In this document: positions 1-11,922 of the stretch, in pieces
Position numbering within the stretch: the first letter of the stretch is position 1
Layout: each line of letters begins with the position of its first letter
NCBI GenBank assembly: GCA_037157565.1
Contig: JAZHRO010000073.1
Location: 21,776,501-21,840,500, forward strand
DNA: 64,000 bases
Direction of reading: 5' to 3'
Origin: Thalassia testudinum
Taxonomy: Eukaryota; Streptophyta; Magnoliopsida; Alismatales; Hydrocharitaceae
The notes under the pieces: generated by a model
What the model saw: the letters and a program-made list of their open reading frames with translations, nothing else
Database searches by the model: none
What the model was told of the DNA's origin: nothing
Made by a program: the position numbers and the translations under genes

Positions 1-709
1 CTAATTTCTCGAGGATCTGATCAATAAACGATAGTGGGAAATGATCCTTCTTCATAAAGGAATTGAGTCTTCTATAATCAATGAAGACTCTCCATAAGTT
101 TGCCACACGAGTCAGTATGACTTCTCCGATTTCAGTCGTGATAACAGTGAGTCCTGCCTTCTTCGGCACAACTTGGATTGGACTCACCCACCGACTGTCG
201 GAGATCGGGTAGATGATCCTTGCATCTAACCACTTAATGATCTCCTTTTTCACAACCTCCTGCAAATTAGGATTCAGACGTCTCTGCATTTCACAGGAAG
301 GTCGTGTGCCCTCTTCGGTGTAGATATGGTGTGTGCAGTAAGAAGGGCTGATACCAGTCAAATCATCTAGGGTCCATCCAATGGCTCTACGATGTTGCTG
401 GAGAATAGTAATCAGACAGGATTCCTGGTCAGGTATGAGTCTGGAGTTGATAATCACAGGAAACGTCTGATTAGAACCCAAAAAGACGTACTTCAGATGG
501 TCGAGAAGAGCCTTAAGTTCCAGAACGGGGTTATCAGTGGCAGCAGGCAGTTCAGGGTGTGTGTCAGGAGCAAGGGAAGGAGTTATGGGTGTATCTAGAT
601 CAGGGTCAGACTCCTCTGATTGCGGGTTTTGATCTTCTTGTGGTTGATCGAGAGTAATCAAGTTGTCCTCAATATATGGTTCATCAACCACGACCTTGAT
701 ATCACATAT
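1..709 (-). pseudogene. Element A pol: reverse transcriptase N-terminal part, truncated
   Basis: Reading the minus strand from 709 to 1 gives an open frame with a linker, the segment that precedes RT in this clade (GWTLDDLTGISPSYCTHHI), then the RT start: PNLQEVVKKEIIKWLDA, YPISDS.WVSPIQVVPKK, and the fingers motif WRVFIDYRRLN followed by KKDHFPLSFIDQILE. The catalytic YxDD-type box lies beyond the window edge. It is in frame with the upstream protease but separated from it by one TAA at 710-712. RT copies genomic RNA into cDNA in virus-like particles. The frame is disabled by the upstream stop and shows substitutions at usually conserved sites (RVANLWRV where element E has RTPTSWRV). Confidence 0.85.
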
Positions 710-1195
710 TTATTCTATAACACTGCAATTAATCCCTTGTTGGGCCTTAAAGATGTCAATTTTCAGTGTTTGGTTCCCGAATTTTAGTTCAATTTGACCC
801 TCCTCACAGTTTATATCGGCCCTAACAGTGGCTAGAAAGGATCTTCCTAGTATAATTGGTGAATCCCTGGTGTTTTTAGGTCCATCCATATCTAAGACTA
901 CAAAATCCATCGAGAAATAGAAATCCCGTACCCTAATGATGACATCCTCGAGTACTCCTTTAGGTGACTTAATAGATCGGTCAGCTAACTGCAATGTCAC
1001 CTCTGTCAGTTTAAGCTCAGATTCTTCAAGGTGGTTAAGGAGGGATGTAGGTATTAGATTTATGAAGGCACCTAAATCTAATAAGGCTCTGTTGAATTGG
1101 GTATCACCAATGGTACATGAAATCCGGGGAGTACCTCGGTCTTTAGCCTTAGGTAGGAGTTTGCTCAAAATTACAAAGCTGGCTTGCTCTGACAA
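710..1195 (-). pseudogene. Element A aspartic protease (retropepsin-like)
   Basis: This 161-codon frame contains the retropepsin fold of the gag-pol polyprotein. The active-site segment is ALLDLGAFINLIPTS, where this clade commonly has D-L-G-A instead of the D-T/S-G triad. Downstream come LADRSIKSPKGVLEDVIIRV and the flap/C-terminal motif PIILGRSFLATVRADINC, which match the proteases of elements C and E in this window. The protease would cleave Gag-Pol during particle maturation. It ends at an in-frame TAA (710-712) directly before the RT linker, and 24 nt separate it from the upstream gag-linker frame. Old, non-functional copy. Confidence 0.85.
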
Positions 1196-1219
1196 TACAA
1201 TCGAACTCCCACTTTTGGT

Positions 1220-1702
1220 TCACAGCTTATGCTTGGGTGTACACACATCCTTTAGAAATCGTGCGTAAGCCAATACGTGGCGGATTGCATCCATCAAGGG
1301 GATGTTTATATGGACCTGTTCAAAGAGCTTGACCAGATCCTCCTCAGGAGCCACGCGTTTGTTTGTCCTCTTTCCCTTAGTCAAGGCCTCGGGAAATGGA
1401 ACCTTGGTTGGTTCCTCTAGAATAGGTCCAAGTTCTTGATCTAGGATAGGGGTGTCCTGGATAACTATCCTAGGGCCTGGGTTACTACCAGGCTTAGAGT
1501 GTTTTGGGTAACGTGGGTCTTGAGTTGCTTTACCACTATGGGTTGTTACAGAGTTTAGTCCTGCCTGGTTTTCGTTTGGGGTTGGTAAAATAGGTGGTTG
1601 TTGTTGAAAACCCGCATAAGATGTCAAAGCTTCCATCCCATCGGGTGATGGAACAAAAGGGGCCTGATAAATCATGTGGGCTTGGCCCGGATTTGGGTTC
1701 AT
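1220..1702 (-). pseudogene. Element A Gag C-terminal / protease linker region
   Basis: A 160-codon frame rich in Pro, Asn and Gln, followed by the linker that precedes protease in this family (VPFPEALTKGK, INIPLMDAIRHVLAYARFLKDVCT). The same block occurs in C (INIPLLNTTKHIPAYAKFLKELCT) and E (VPLLEAIDHIPTVARFFKDYTT), which places it between the Gag capsid domain and the protease. No CCHC zinc knuckle is visible. The frame ends at a stop at 1220-1222, upstream of the protease segment. No enzymatic role is visible; it is a structural polyprotein linker. Confidence 0.7.
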
Positions 1703-3326
1703 AACGTGCCTCTAGTTCGGCACATTATTTGGATTCGGCAGAGATTGCGAAGGGAGTGTGCCAGTTGGCAGGAATTCGCCATCTGAGCAAGTTGATTGCA
1801 CACCTCTGTGATTTCATCCTTGTGCTATTTTTGCATAGCTGCATTCGTCTTTTGAATGTCAGCCAGAGTCTGAAGGATAAGAGTCATTTGATCTTCTTGG
1901 TTTGGCCTAGATTAATAGGTGGGGTTAGGCCGAGGCTGAGGCGACTGATATGGACGAATAGCTTGTGGACGGGGTTGATATGGTGGTTTTGATTCTGAGT
2001 ATTTCCCGCCCACAGGAAGTTGGGATGATTCCGCCATCCAGGGTTATAGGTATTAGAGAATGGGTCATTCTAGATGGAGTTGAGGTCCTCGCAAGTTTGA
2101 GGAACCTCAGGAAAATCAGAGTATGAGGGTTCAGAGTTCCCCCAACTAGAGTAGGTCGGATCGGAGTTTCCTCTAGTCCTAGAGTCAGACGGGCATGGAT
2201 ACGGGTCCATCCCCTAAGAAGATCGATGATAGATGTTATGATAGTTTCCCACCCAAGAGGCGGCTATGTAAATGGGTTTTGCGCAGAGGTGGCTCGCTAC
2301 AAATATCGAGTCAACTCATCCACCTTCTTCTCGATGATAAAGCCTTGTCCAACCGACTGGCCATCAATTCCAAGTCAACGGATGCGAATAGGCCCTACGT
2401 CTCATGTGCTCCCCTTGGATTCGTTGATGCACAGGCATTCGTCTGGTCGAATAAGCCCATGGAGTCATTATTAATGGAGTTCTCACACATATTTTCGAGA
2501 ATCTACCACACAGTGTCTTTGTGTTGACCCATGATATTTCCTCTGCAGGTTGCATTGACGAATAAGCAAATGTCTTCACGGAGTCCCTGGTAAAAAGACT
2601 GCACTTGTTCCCATTTAGGAACTCCATGATGGTGGCACTTTCGCATGAGATCAAAGAAACGGTCCCATGCCTCATGAAGAGGTTCTCCAAATTGCTGATT
2701 GAAGTGTGTGATCTGGTGGCGCAAGGCATTCGTCCGACCAACTGGGAAGAACTTTTTCAAAAATTCGGATTGTAGTTTAACCCACGTGTTGATTGGACAG
2801 GTCTGAGTCTGATACTAATGAGCTGCCTTGTCCATGAGAGAGAAGGAAAACATCTTCATAAGAAGAATATCCCGATTTTGTACATCTGACCCGAAGGTAT
2901 GGGCCAGATGTTTGAGTTGTTTGATGTGCTGGAAGGGATCCTCGGAGTTAAGCCCATGAAACTTTGGAATAACATGAATCATGTTGGACTTGAGTTCAAA
3001 ATCAGGACCTCCAGCTGGGATTTGAACTCGACGTTCGATCGCCACTGCAGCGGGATTATAGTGATCTCGCATCATAGGATGCTCGGTGGGTTTACAAAGT
3101 TTTGAAATAGATCATTTAGGCACTGGAATTGGTGTTCAAGATTGTTCTCTTCTTCAACTAGTTGTGCCAAGATGATGGAAGAAGGAGAATTTGATTCTGA
3201 TGAATCAGAGGAGATGTCTATGTGATGGGGTTGCTGCACAAACACGGACGTCGAGGCTTGGCCTCAGCGAGAGTGGATTGCTAAAGGAGGTCTTAAGGAT
3301 GGTCTCAAGGACCTCCTACCAAACAT
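1703..3326 (-). pseudogene. Element A gag, decayed
   Basis: The start is placed at the ATG whose complement is 3324-3326 because the peptide begins MFGRRSL, matching MFGRR in E and MLGRRSL in C. A stop follows after about 20 codons. The capsid domain (Retrotrans_gag family) is clear at 3075-2815 (FHGLNSEDPFQHIKQL, KMFSFSLMDKAA) and 2760-2503 (FFPVGRTNALRHQI, EAWDRFFDLMRKC), with frameshifts between. Gag forms the virus-like particle. The segment 1703-2500 is too degraded to read as one frame but keeps scattered Gly/Asn/Pro-rich fragments. A TAG after DKAAH stands where C has TGG. Confidence 0.8.
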
Positions 3327-4264
3327 GCACTAATGGTTTAGACGAGAGTAGAATGTGCTGGACCCAATCAAGACACCCAAAAAATTTGGATGACTATAGA
3401 GGTTCGAAGCGGATGATACCCCTTAGTCAAAAAAGCCGTCCACCTGAGAAATACCTGGGCAGCCAGAGAGAGAGAGTCCTGCAAAGACCCCTACACGGTA
3501 GAGCATCCCCACGAGTTACAGGGTTTCCCCCACCCGACCTCTCTTGTCACTGAGATTCCAGGTAGACCAGAATGGGGACCTTAACCTCTTAAGTCTACCA
3601 CTTCTATTTAAGATCAAAGGTGCTTAGGATTCCACTTGAACTTTACATGTTTTGAGTGCAAAAGTGACCTAATTTCAAGGTTGGTTGACCCAACAAGAGG
3701 TCAACTTCACTTATTTGTCCTTTGAGAGCTTTAGGTCCTTTCTTTTAGGGTTCAAGTGAAGTTAAGAGCTTGATTTTTTTAGGGTTTCCCTTGAGTAAGT
3801 ATTTTCAATTAAGGTTTAGGCACACCTCTTTTTGGAAAAGTTTATTCTTGCTTAGAAAGATGTGTCTCTAAAACCCTAAGTTGAAATCCTTAATTTGGCT
3901 CTAATTGTGGTCCAATTTAGTTGCCTCAAATATGGTATCTAGGGCTCAATCAAGAAGGTGGTAGCCCTAGTTACCTTAAATGGATGCACAATTAAATATT
4001 TGTTGAAATCAAAATTAGGCAACTTGAGTGAATTAGCTAAATACGGAAAGCAGGTGGCCCTAAATTGATTTTTATCTTTATTTTTCCTTTTCAGAAAGAG
4101 GGGATTAAGAGAAAGGGCTAATCAGCGATTACCTGCCCTGGGTGTGGTTGTTGTGCAGCCGTCTTCTTTTGAATCTTCTCCCCTGAAACAATCACAACAA
4201 AAGAGATGTATCAAGTTAGTATTGAATCAAAGATTGTGATCAAGATTTCTAAATCGCCCATTGC
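3327..4264 (-). other. Element A untranslated leader between PBS and gag
   Basis: No coding frame is supported here. Long non-coding leaders between PBS and gag are usual in Ogre/Tat/Athila elements, and C and E have leaders of similar size (about 1.2 and 1.4 kb). It holds simple AT-rich sequence with repeated 'aggtcaac' and 'tagggttt' words but no recognisable gene. Confidence 0.6.
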
Positions 4265-4282
4265 TCCCCGGCAACAGCGCCA
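4265..4282 (-). other. Primer-binding site of element A (tRNA-Asp)
   Basis: On the minus strand TGGCGCTGTTGCCGGGGA matches the complement of the plant tRNA-Asp(GUC) 3' end (which ends CCCCGGCAACGGCGCCA) with one mismatch. It lies 4 nt inside the LTR boundary and fixes element A as minus-oriented with its 5' LTR to the right. Confidence 0.9.
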
Positions 4283-4576
4283 AAATATTTTAGCGAGGAG
4301 AGATCAATGTTAAAATTAATGCGTCGTAGTATAGTTGAAATCGCTCGAAAACAAATGAATTTTATTACTCGAAATTGTAAATCCGAGGTCAAACACAGGG
4401 AGAAAATTGGGGTTTAAAAATCAAGAGCACAACTTTAAGATTGAATATAATATGTAATGAAAATTAGAGTATAGTGCAGAAACACAATGTCAATATATAT
4501 AGGAGAAGCACAAAAAATATGGACGTCTAATTTTGGAAATCAGACATCTTAAATATAAGGTTGCTACAGTGCTTCA

Positions 4577-4900
4577 ATTGCTCTTCCTTGTCTTCTGTCT
4601 GTCTCTGATCTCTGCCTCTGATCTCCTTTTTCTTCTTTCTTTCTTTCTTCTGTTCTCTATCTCTGACGACCCCTCTTTCTTCTTGGCTTCTTCTTCTTCT
4701 TCCTTCTTTCTTCTCTTCTGCCTTCAGCTCTTCTTCTTCTTCTTCCAACCCTTTAGCTTCTTCTTCTTCAGTCCTTGCCTTCTCTTCGTTTGCCTTTGGC
4801 TCTTCTTCAGCTTCCTCCTCTTCAGCCTTGCCTTCTCTTTCCTTACTTCTCTGACTACCGACCTCTCCTTCCTTAGCTTCTTCTTCTCCTATCTACAAGA
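4577..4900. repeat. Pyrimidine-rich (CTT)n-like tract inside LTR A
   Basis: About 320 bp of nearly uninterrupted C/T on the plus strand with repeated TTCTTCTTC runs. It lies downstream of the LTR TATA box, so it would be purine-rich in the element's RNA. Equivalent tracts lie in the other LTRs of this family (61160-61430 pyrimidine; 27590-27700 and 33780-33960 purine on plus). Long apparent frames here are low-complexity artefacts. Confidence 0.75.
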
Positions 4901-6091
4901 GCAAAACCTACCCCTACTCGCCCCCACGATCTCTCTTCTTTCTCTCTTAGGCTCACTCTCCCAGAGCCTTCTCAGGTAATCGGGTCGAGTATGCATGCCA
5001 GGGACCAGGCCCACCGGCGTGAGTGGTGGGCGAGGAGTGCAGGCTAGTCGGGTATACGGGTCAAGGCCAGGTCTACAGGCAGTGGTCACGGACGAGGCAG
5101 TGAGGGCGAGTGGGACCCACCTCGTGGTCAAGAGGTGATAAGCCCCTATCACTTTTACAATTTATGACACTGCATCCACTCCTCCACTTCCGAGGGGGGA
5201 CTATGTTGTCCCACCTTCTTCACGAGCACCCACAACAGATGTTCTCCTTTGATTGCAGTAGCTACGTAGGTGTCAATGCCAATTGCTGGGCTGAGGCTGT
5301 ACGCAAAAGGAATCCGCGTGACTTGGGACTTATTGCCTGGAGCGAGGAGACCTGGGTGAAGCTCCCAAGTAAGCTCCTTGCTTCATCAATGGTGGCGAAG
5401 ACCTCTAACACTGTCAGCAAGAAAACGGCCTCGTGGCCTTGTCAGAAAACACAGGCAGCTTCACCGAGACACGGCGAAGGTAGTGTGGTGGTCGGCGTGG
5501 CGTGGGGTGGCCGGAGCATGTGTGCCTTGGTCACCTTGTATGCGCGAAAGTGGGTGTGTTCAGGGGGGGTTCTGGGGACTTAGCGCGGTGAGTGGAGTGA
5601 GGGTTTAGGGTCAATGAGGTGTAGCGGTGCTTGTGGGGTGGTTGGCAAGCTGGATGGAGGGGAGCGGGGGGAACACCTCACCGTAGGTTTAGCTAGAGGT
5701 GGAGAAGGTGGTGGTGGTTGTGAGCGTTGAGGCATGTTTGCAAGAATAAACAATAGAAAAATGATGAGATGAGAGAGAGAACTTAACTGAGTGAAAATAG
5801 AGGAAGGGGGATGCAGAGGAGGTGGTTGGCTCGTATTGCCATCGCCGGAGATGAAATACCGATTGGGAGAACGGCGACGACGAGGGGGTTGCAAGGACGT
5901 CGGCTGGTGCAATGTGACGCAGACGAAGTGGATAGAGAGAACCCTGCCATTGGTATTGCGGCAGAGCGACAAGAGAGAGAGAGGGGGGGTCGCCAGATCT
6001 TACTGGGTTGTTGACTAGAGGGGGAAGAGAAGAATTAGGGGGTATCTCAGGCCAATTTCAATCTTAGAGGCTGCGGGTTGATCTGGGTAGG

Positions 6092-6101
6092 CTTTTATAG
6101 G
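6092..6101 (-). promoter_or_regulatory. TATA box of LTR A
   Basis: CCTATAAAAG on the minus strand. It lies at the same place relative to the LTR start as the TATA in LTR G (62637-62647) and in the plus-strand relatives (26342-26350; 36088-36096), supporting it as the Pol II promoter of the 2.7-kb LTR family. Confidence 0.7.
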
Positions 6102-7033
6102 CCCTGGCAGAAGGTCTTGTGCTTGGAAGCCAAACTTCCAAGCACGGCAACCTCACCGGAGTTGGAAGGTCGAAGGTGACCCAAATCTCTCATGCATTCG
6201 CATGAGAGATTGGGTGCCAAATCAAGCCAGTGACTGTGTTCAAACTATAGGAGATTTCTTAGAGAATCTCCCTTTCAAATTTGAAGGGGATTCTCTGAGG
6301 AATTAAGGAGATCTTTCCCTCGATACCTCGCCGGAGTAGGATTCCCTCCACTGTAATGGCAGAGGGACCTAATTGCGAAGAATGACGAGGAAGTTTGGGG
6401 GGTTTCTGTAGAGGTTTTCAAAAGTTAAGGGTAGTAATTGGGCTGGACCTGTTTGCAAAGTAGGTCAAGGTGAATTCTCCTTAGGTCCAAATTTTGGTAA
6501 AAACATAATTTGGATCTAAGGAATCCAATGGTGGAGTTGGATTTTAGGTTTGACTACATTTGACTGGGCAATTTACATTAAAATCCAATTTAGGGTAAAC
6601 ATTTGATTGAGATCCCAATTTAGGTCAAAATAGGTTCTAAGGGACAAATTGAAGGTTCTAAACCCTAGAGGATAATTTTACATGAATTTTAGAGGGTTTA
6701 GGTGAATTTTATCCTTACCAGAACCTTGTGAAATTAAGTGAGTCTATTTTAAGGTTACAAGAAGTCATTTAATTCACAGAATTCACATGAACCCTTTTCT
6801 GTTTGAACCAACTGACTTTTTATCTTGTCAAGACCATTTGACCTGTGTTTAGCCCATGATAAATCTCGTTGTTGCACTGCAATGGTAAAATTGCAACTTT
6901 ACCCCTTATTTCTTGCTTTTCTTTCAGAAGGATTATTCATTGAGTTAGGACCTCCAGTTGGTTATGTAGGAGCTTTTATTCACTTTTCTGGGTCAAAATG
7001 AGCTAGTTAGGGCTCATGATGGTGTTCCCATCA

Positions 7034-7368
7034 ATTCACCTGGAGTTGATGAAGTTGGGTTACTACCATGAGTAACGGGTTAGAATTTTCAAGATTTAGA
7101 TTTCCCATTGGATTTCTTTATGGTGGCAGTTCAAATTGTGGTTCGGGAGCTTCAATTTTTGGTTGGTGAAATTGATGAGTGGTGTTCTTGTTTTGTTGGT
7201 TAGATGAGGACGGGTTGTTTGTATTTTTTGTAGGATTTTGGGCATTTTCCATTCTTTTTGGTTTTTTGTAGAGGAAGAAGATGACAACAAGTGAGTACAG
7301 GTGGTGCGGTGGGCCAAAAAATCAGTTGGTCCCTCCAAGTGAGGATTTTGGGACCGTCGGCTGTGCAT
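7034..7368 (-). pseudogene. Element B gag N-terminus, cut by insertion of element A
   Basis: From the ATG at 7366-7368 the minus frame reads M-HSRR-SQNPHL with a later run of five serines, the same arrangement as the intact Gag of E (MFGRR-IQNPEL ... SSSSST). The frame is interrupted at 7096 and the homology ends at 7033, where the LTR of element A begins. Element A therefore landed about 110 codons into B's gag. The capsid domain would lie beyond the left window edge. Assignment rests on short N-terminal similarity and on position downstream of B's PBS. Confidence 0.5.
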
Positions 7369-8918
7369 ACACTTCAATGGAAGATGGGAGGGGAGGAGAA
7401 GAGATAGATGGTAGAAAGTGTGCAAAACAAACAACTACACCTAATCCTGTCTTAGGGTTGACTCCTTAAAAACCTAAGACTTGGGAATCCAATAAGGGAT
7501 CAACAAGAGAACCCACTTCCCAAATAGCACCCAGTTAGACTAAAGAGGTCGCTTGGGCCTAAGCATGTCATGGGAAAATCACAAAGAGCTTATGTAAACC
7601 CTTACCTGTCCTTTGACTTCCTCCAAGTCTGTCACCGTGTTTTCTAAGGGAAATGGGAGCGCTTAATGATTCTTAAATGTTGGATATCAAAGCCTAAATT
7701 AGATGAAGTCCTTAAGTGGTCAAGTGACTACTTATTTTAATTAGGCTTAGGTACTTGAATGTGCACGGGAATGTAGGGGGCGTTGATTTGGGTAATGCAC
7801 TTTATTACAATATATTTGGTGTGTGCAAAATGGACGGAGTGAATCCAATGCCAAATCAAATTGTCACACAATTTTTGTTGTCTTTCTGCTTTTAGGATTT
7901 GATTTAAGTTATAGTCTTTTAGGGTTTTACTTTTTATGCTTTCAAACAAGTTTGAGATCCATAATCAAAGAGAAATCAAGTTGTAGTGGTGAAAGTAGAT
8001 TTCCTTTATAATGTGAGACTAGAATAAATAAAGAGAAATCCTAATTGATTTGAACCCTAAGTAGAAATTTAACTATTAATGAATCTTTTTAGGCTCTTCT
8101 TGTTAAGTAGTGGACCAAATAGAGTAACACACTACTGGAAGTCAAATCAAACAAGGATTCCAAAAATTATTTTTTTATGATTTTAAGAATTCGTTTGATA
8201 TTTTTTTGAGATTTTTCTTTGTGCTAGTGTCAAAATTGAAAAATGATACCTATGGATATTTTGGACCTTTCAATATCACCACCAGCTAGGAAAAATTTTT
8301 GTGATTTTATATGTTGTGTAGAATTTCACAAGAATTCCATAAAGCTAAATTTCACAGAAATTAAATAAGTAGAAAAATTCTTAAAATTTGCGGACAATAA
8401 CAACATAATAAAATTAGAGAAGATGACCCCTCTATGGTTTGTGAATTTTTAAAAATTCTTTACAATTCCAAATGCTCTAAAATTTGGAACAGTTCTTCCT
8501 AACTTGATTAAAAATCTTTGCGTGAAATTTGAAGATTTTAGAAGGCTTGTGGTGTCAAAAATTGATTTTAGAAATCCACATAGAAGTCCAGACTCGAAAA
8601 TCAAAACACCAACACTTAAGGTGGAGTGGTGTTAAATGATTCAAACAAGCAAACAACGAATTTTTAAAGTGACCACTCTACCTAATTTTAATGTTTTTGA
8701 TCCTGAAAGCCTGATTTAATTTTTTTTAGTTTTTAAGAGAAATTGTGACAAGAAAGATGGCACTAACCTTGAATCTATAAGAAGAAAAGGGACTTTAAGC
8801 TTTTGCTTCCAAAATCCTGCATTCTTCCTGTGGTGCCTACACACACGAGATGAAAGGAAGAAAAAGGGATGAGATCCATGTATCAAGCAAGAGCAATATG
8901 AAAATGCATAGCTATGCC
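7369..8918 (-). other. Element B untranslated leader
   Basis: AT-rich DNA between the B primer-binding site and the gag start. I see no supported gene. Small frames in it are short and unlike anything recognisable. Confidence 0.5.
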
Positions 8919-8936
8919 TCCCCGGCAACGGTGCCA
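8919..8936 (-). other. Primer-binding site of element B (tRNA-Asp)
   Basis: Minus strand TGGCACCGTTGCCGGGGA matches the tRNA-Asp 3' end complement with one mismatch, followed (5' on minus) by an A/T-rich spacer and an LTR end reading CGCGATCA. This marks a second minus-oriented gypsy element, older than A. Confidence 0.85.
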
Positions 8937-8941
8937 AAAAG

Positions 8942-10316
8942 TGATCGCGAAAATGCGTGATTTGTAAATTTTAAGAATTAAGTCGTTGCAACACACAATT
9001 TTGATTGCTTTTAAATTTGTAAAAACTGAGTACTCAATGAGAATTTGGGTCATACCAAGGGACTCAGGAATGCAATTTGAAATCACTTTCTTGAAATTTG
9101 AAAGTCAACCTTCTTTTTGTGTTTTGAAATATATATTTTTAAGGGTTTTTTGAATAAGGATAAAACAATTCCAGGGAAAGTAGGAATTCTAACTACGAGA
9201 AATAAAGCAACAAGTGCTTTGTTTCTCCAACTCACTCCAAGCAAGGGAGTATTGGAATAATGGAGAAACAAGTCACAATAAAGAAATACAAGCTAGCTAA
9301 AAAAACTTTAGAGGAAAGCTTTTCATAAAAAGAAGTGTTTTACAAAAAGATGGAGAACTCACATGTGAGAGGGGTTTTCACTTGTAATCCCCAAAAAGCT
9401 AACACTACAATGTAATAAAATAATCAACAAAAGTAAAAGAAGGCTCAGTGATGATGTTGCTGCTCGGAATTCCTCTCCAGTTCTAGTTGCCCCAGAACCA
9501 AAAGAAATCCCTCTCTCCTGGATGTCCTCCTTATGGCAAACCCTAAATGGGTATGCCTCCTCCTTGCAAGCCTAAGTAGCCCGCTTCCTGGCTTCTCCTT
9601 GGGTGGACATGGACCACCCTTGGTTCTTCTCCTCCTTGGTCGTCGTCCTGCCTAGCTTGACCCCCTTGACTTGGCATGGACACAAGGTAGAAGAAGGGAA
9701 GGAGTTGAAGGCACCAAGAGGGTAGGAGTACCCCTTTAATATTCTTCTTGTCCTCCTCTTCTCCTTGGTTGTTGGGATGGTGGAATGAAGGTGGAATATG
9801 TACTAGAATGATGTAGCCAAGGGTGTGTTTAATGGTGATAGCTAATGGCCTTTTATATAGTGGTTAAGGGGGTAGGTAGGCGTGCATGGCATGGAGAGCT
9901 AGGATAGGTTTTTGATGGTGGTTAGATGATCTAAGGGCCATGGATGGGGTATTTTGTGGCTATTCAAGGTAGTGGTGACACCTTATTTTGGCACCAAGTA
10001 TAATGGGATCTAGAAGGGGTTGAAGTGTAGGGTGGAGATAGTTTTGTGGTGTAGATGGAGGGTGGAGATGAAGTTAGAATTGGCGCCAAGATTGGGTTCT
10101 AGAAGGGGACAATCTTGGCATGGGATTTATGGGTGATGGAGATGAAGTATGGAGGTGGTTGTGTGATCCTATGGCAGGTATTAGTTAGCACCTAAAGGAG
10201 GGGTGCTTAGGTAATGGATGTAGGGTGAAGGGGCACCAATGTTGGTGCCTAAAGGAGGGTTTTCTAGAAAAGGGTTAGGTGGATGGTTGTTCGAGGCGTA
10301 GATTGCATTAAAAGAA
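8942..10316 (-). repeat. Element B 5' LTR, inner part
   Basis: The LTR end is TGATCGCG (plus strand) at 8942. At 9040-9060 is a diverged copy of the U5 motif (GGGTCATACCAAGGGACTC on plus). A minus TATA box (CTATATAAAAGG) lies near 9852-9863, followed toward the right by G-rich DNA with repeated 'ggtgg' and 'ggcacca' words. The outer end is not certain: a solo LTR splits the tract at 10317, and similar composition resumes at 11923. A related tract occurs at about 29330-30006. Confidence 0.6.
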
Positions 10317-11922
10317 TGATTAGTCATAGTATAGGGCAAAACACGTCAAAGCAAATAAAATTTTAGGAGATGTGTGTCCCGGTCGTACTTTGGGTAGCAG
10401 AAAGCGATTTGACTATAACACTGATTTAGATCTAAATACTAAATACTCATCACAATATATATCTAAAGTGAATCAGGTAGTTGATTGATCATGAGTTTGC
10501 AACTAGAACTAAATAGTTATAACATATAATGCTGGAATTAAAATAACTATCTAATCTACCAGAATAAGGGCACCACGGGTGGTCCATGGTGGCCTTTTGG
10601 AGAGGTCTGGGAGAGCAGCAGTGGTGCACCAAGGTGGCTTGGTGGATGCTTCAAAGGAAGAGGGAGAGAGCCAAAGAAGCTTGAAGGTCTAGAAAGATGG
10701 AAGAAGAGATCTGGAGGAGAGTATGCTTCATATGGGGACCCCTGGGGTCCTTTTTATAGTTGAAATGAGGGGCACAGTCGGTATTTGGCCCTCCAAACCG
10801 TGCAACAACCTTAGATCGATCAGATTTGTTGATCAGGAGATCAACGAATCATATCACACTTCAAAAGGCCTTCCAAAACTCCTTAAATGCGTGGATGCGC
10901 TCTAGAGATGCCACGTGGCGTGCCCCCCCACAGTCTGATCTGCATCGCATAGTCGTGTGCACGCCTCGCGCTCGCTTCATCAACTTCAGTGCCTCAAATG
11001 TTGTAATCGTGTGCTTAATCCTCAACTGTCCGATTGCGAGATCGGACAGCTTAAACCCTTTGCCCACACCACTTTGAATTTCAAATGCATGCACTTGTTT
11101 GGTTGCACGTCATTGCACGCGTGGTCATCCATTGCACAACAACGCATTGCGCATTCACCTCATCACCGCTTGTTGGAGATCCGACGCTCCAATTCCATCT
11201 CCAACTCACATGGATCATGCCTCGAACGCTCGCTGTAGCCTTCTGCTCCAGTGCGCTAACTGCTGCGCTAAGTACGCAGATGTGCATGCTTTCCTTTCTT
11301 CACATGGCTACTCTCGGCCACTGGATGGAGATCCAATGGTTGAGTCGTGACCTTCCTTGATGAGACACACCTGGAGCGGCGACATGGGCACATGGTGGCC
11401 ATTGGATGATGATCCTACAGAGGTTGAGCGGCATAGTTGGGCGGCTGTGATGGTGCCATGTGGTGCCATCGTGGCCGCCCATCTTCTCCTCTTTGTAGAC
11501 AGTGTTGTAGGTCTCCGATTGAAATGATTTTTGCACCGTTACACTGCGATCGTTAATCTGGATCCATTCGTGCAGTTGGATTTGACATCTGAGGTCCTGA
11601 TTTCCACCTATTTGCCTCTTGGCCCTTGCTCTTCTGCGAACTCCATAGGATGCTACGAGAGTCTAATTGATGCGATCTCAGAGGTGTTGGACTCCTGTTG
11701 TCGTTATGAGCAGATCCATATGGTTGGATCAGTCATCCGCAGCCTTGAATTACCTACGATTGTTAATACCTCTCACTTAGAACATAATATGACTTTATTA
11801 TTTACAAAACTAATAATTCAACTATGATGCAAAGTATGATGTGTATGTATGTAGAATGCCTAGGTTAAGCTAGGATCTAACTTAATTCAGGTATATTAGG
11901 ATCTATGATTGCTGTGCAATCA
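10317..11922 (-). repeat. Solo LTR (minus), 1.6-kb family
   Basis: In plus coordinates it begins TGATTAGTCATAG and ends GCTGTGCAATCA, i.e. TG...CA in both directions. A minus TATA (AACTATAAAAAGGACC) lies at about 10752-10762. On the minus strand it shares landmark words with the LTRs of element C: a copy of the CCATTGGATC/GATCCAGTGG pair (about 11322-11345) and GGCACCATGTGGCACCATC (about 11450-11470). No PBS, PPT or coding sequence flanks it, so it is a solo LTR. Flanking 5-mers (AAGAA/AAGGT) match only in part, so boundaries are tentative. Confidence 0.55.

Larger units (their letters stand above)
1..7033 (-). mobile_element. Element A: Ty3/gypsy (Ogre/Tat/Athila-type) retrotransposon, truncated by window edge
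   Basis: On the minus strand the order is 5' LTR (4287-7033), tRNA-Asp PBS (4265-4282), untranslated leader, gag, protease and reverse transcriptase, running off the left edge. The rest of pol and the 3' LTR lie outside the window. The gag-protease-RT order without a preceding integrase identifies Ty3/gypsy rather than Ty1/copia. The coding region is broken by stops and frameshifts, so the element is dead. It was inserted into the gag start of element B, whose sequence resumes at 7034; the expected TSD copy (ATTCA at 7034-7038) cannot be checked because the other end is outside the window. Confidence 0.85.
4287..7033 (-). repeat. 5' LTR of element A (2.7-kb LTR family)
   Basis: In minus orientation the LTR begins TGATGGGAACACCATCATGAGC (complement ends at 7033) and runs to about 4287, next to the PBS. 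The same 5' end occurs in the LTR of element G (63583) and, diverged, in the plus LTRs at 25399 and 35143. A TATA box (CCTATAAAAG on minus) lies at 6092-6101. Downstream on the transcript are a conserved tract near 5000-5170 and a pyrimidine-rich block (plus strand) at 4577-4900. The shared U5 motif CTCCCTGTGTTTGACC (minus) lies at about 4387-4402. The inner boundary is uncertain by a few nt because the terminal CA is mutated. Confidence 0.85.

Noticed and set aside
4533..4979. Leu/Phe/Ser-rich frame resembling a membrane protein
   Set aside because: Pyrimidine-rich low-complexity LTR sequence.
5110..5583. Plus-strand 157-codon frame and its overlaps
   Set aside because: Lies wholly in LTR A, has no recognisable domain, and is not open in LTR G.
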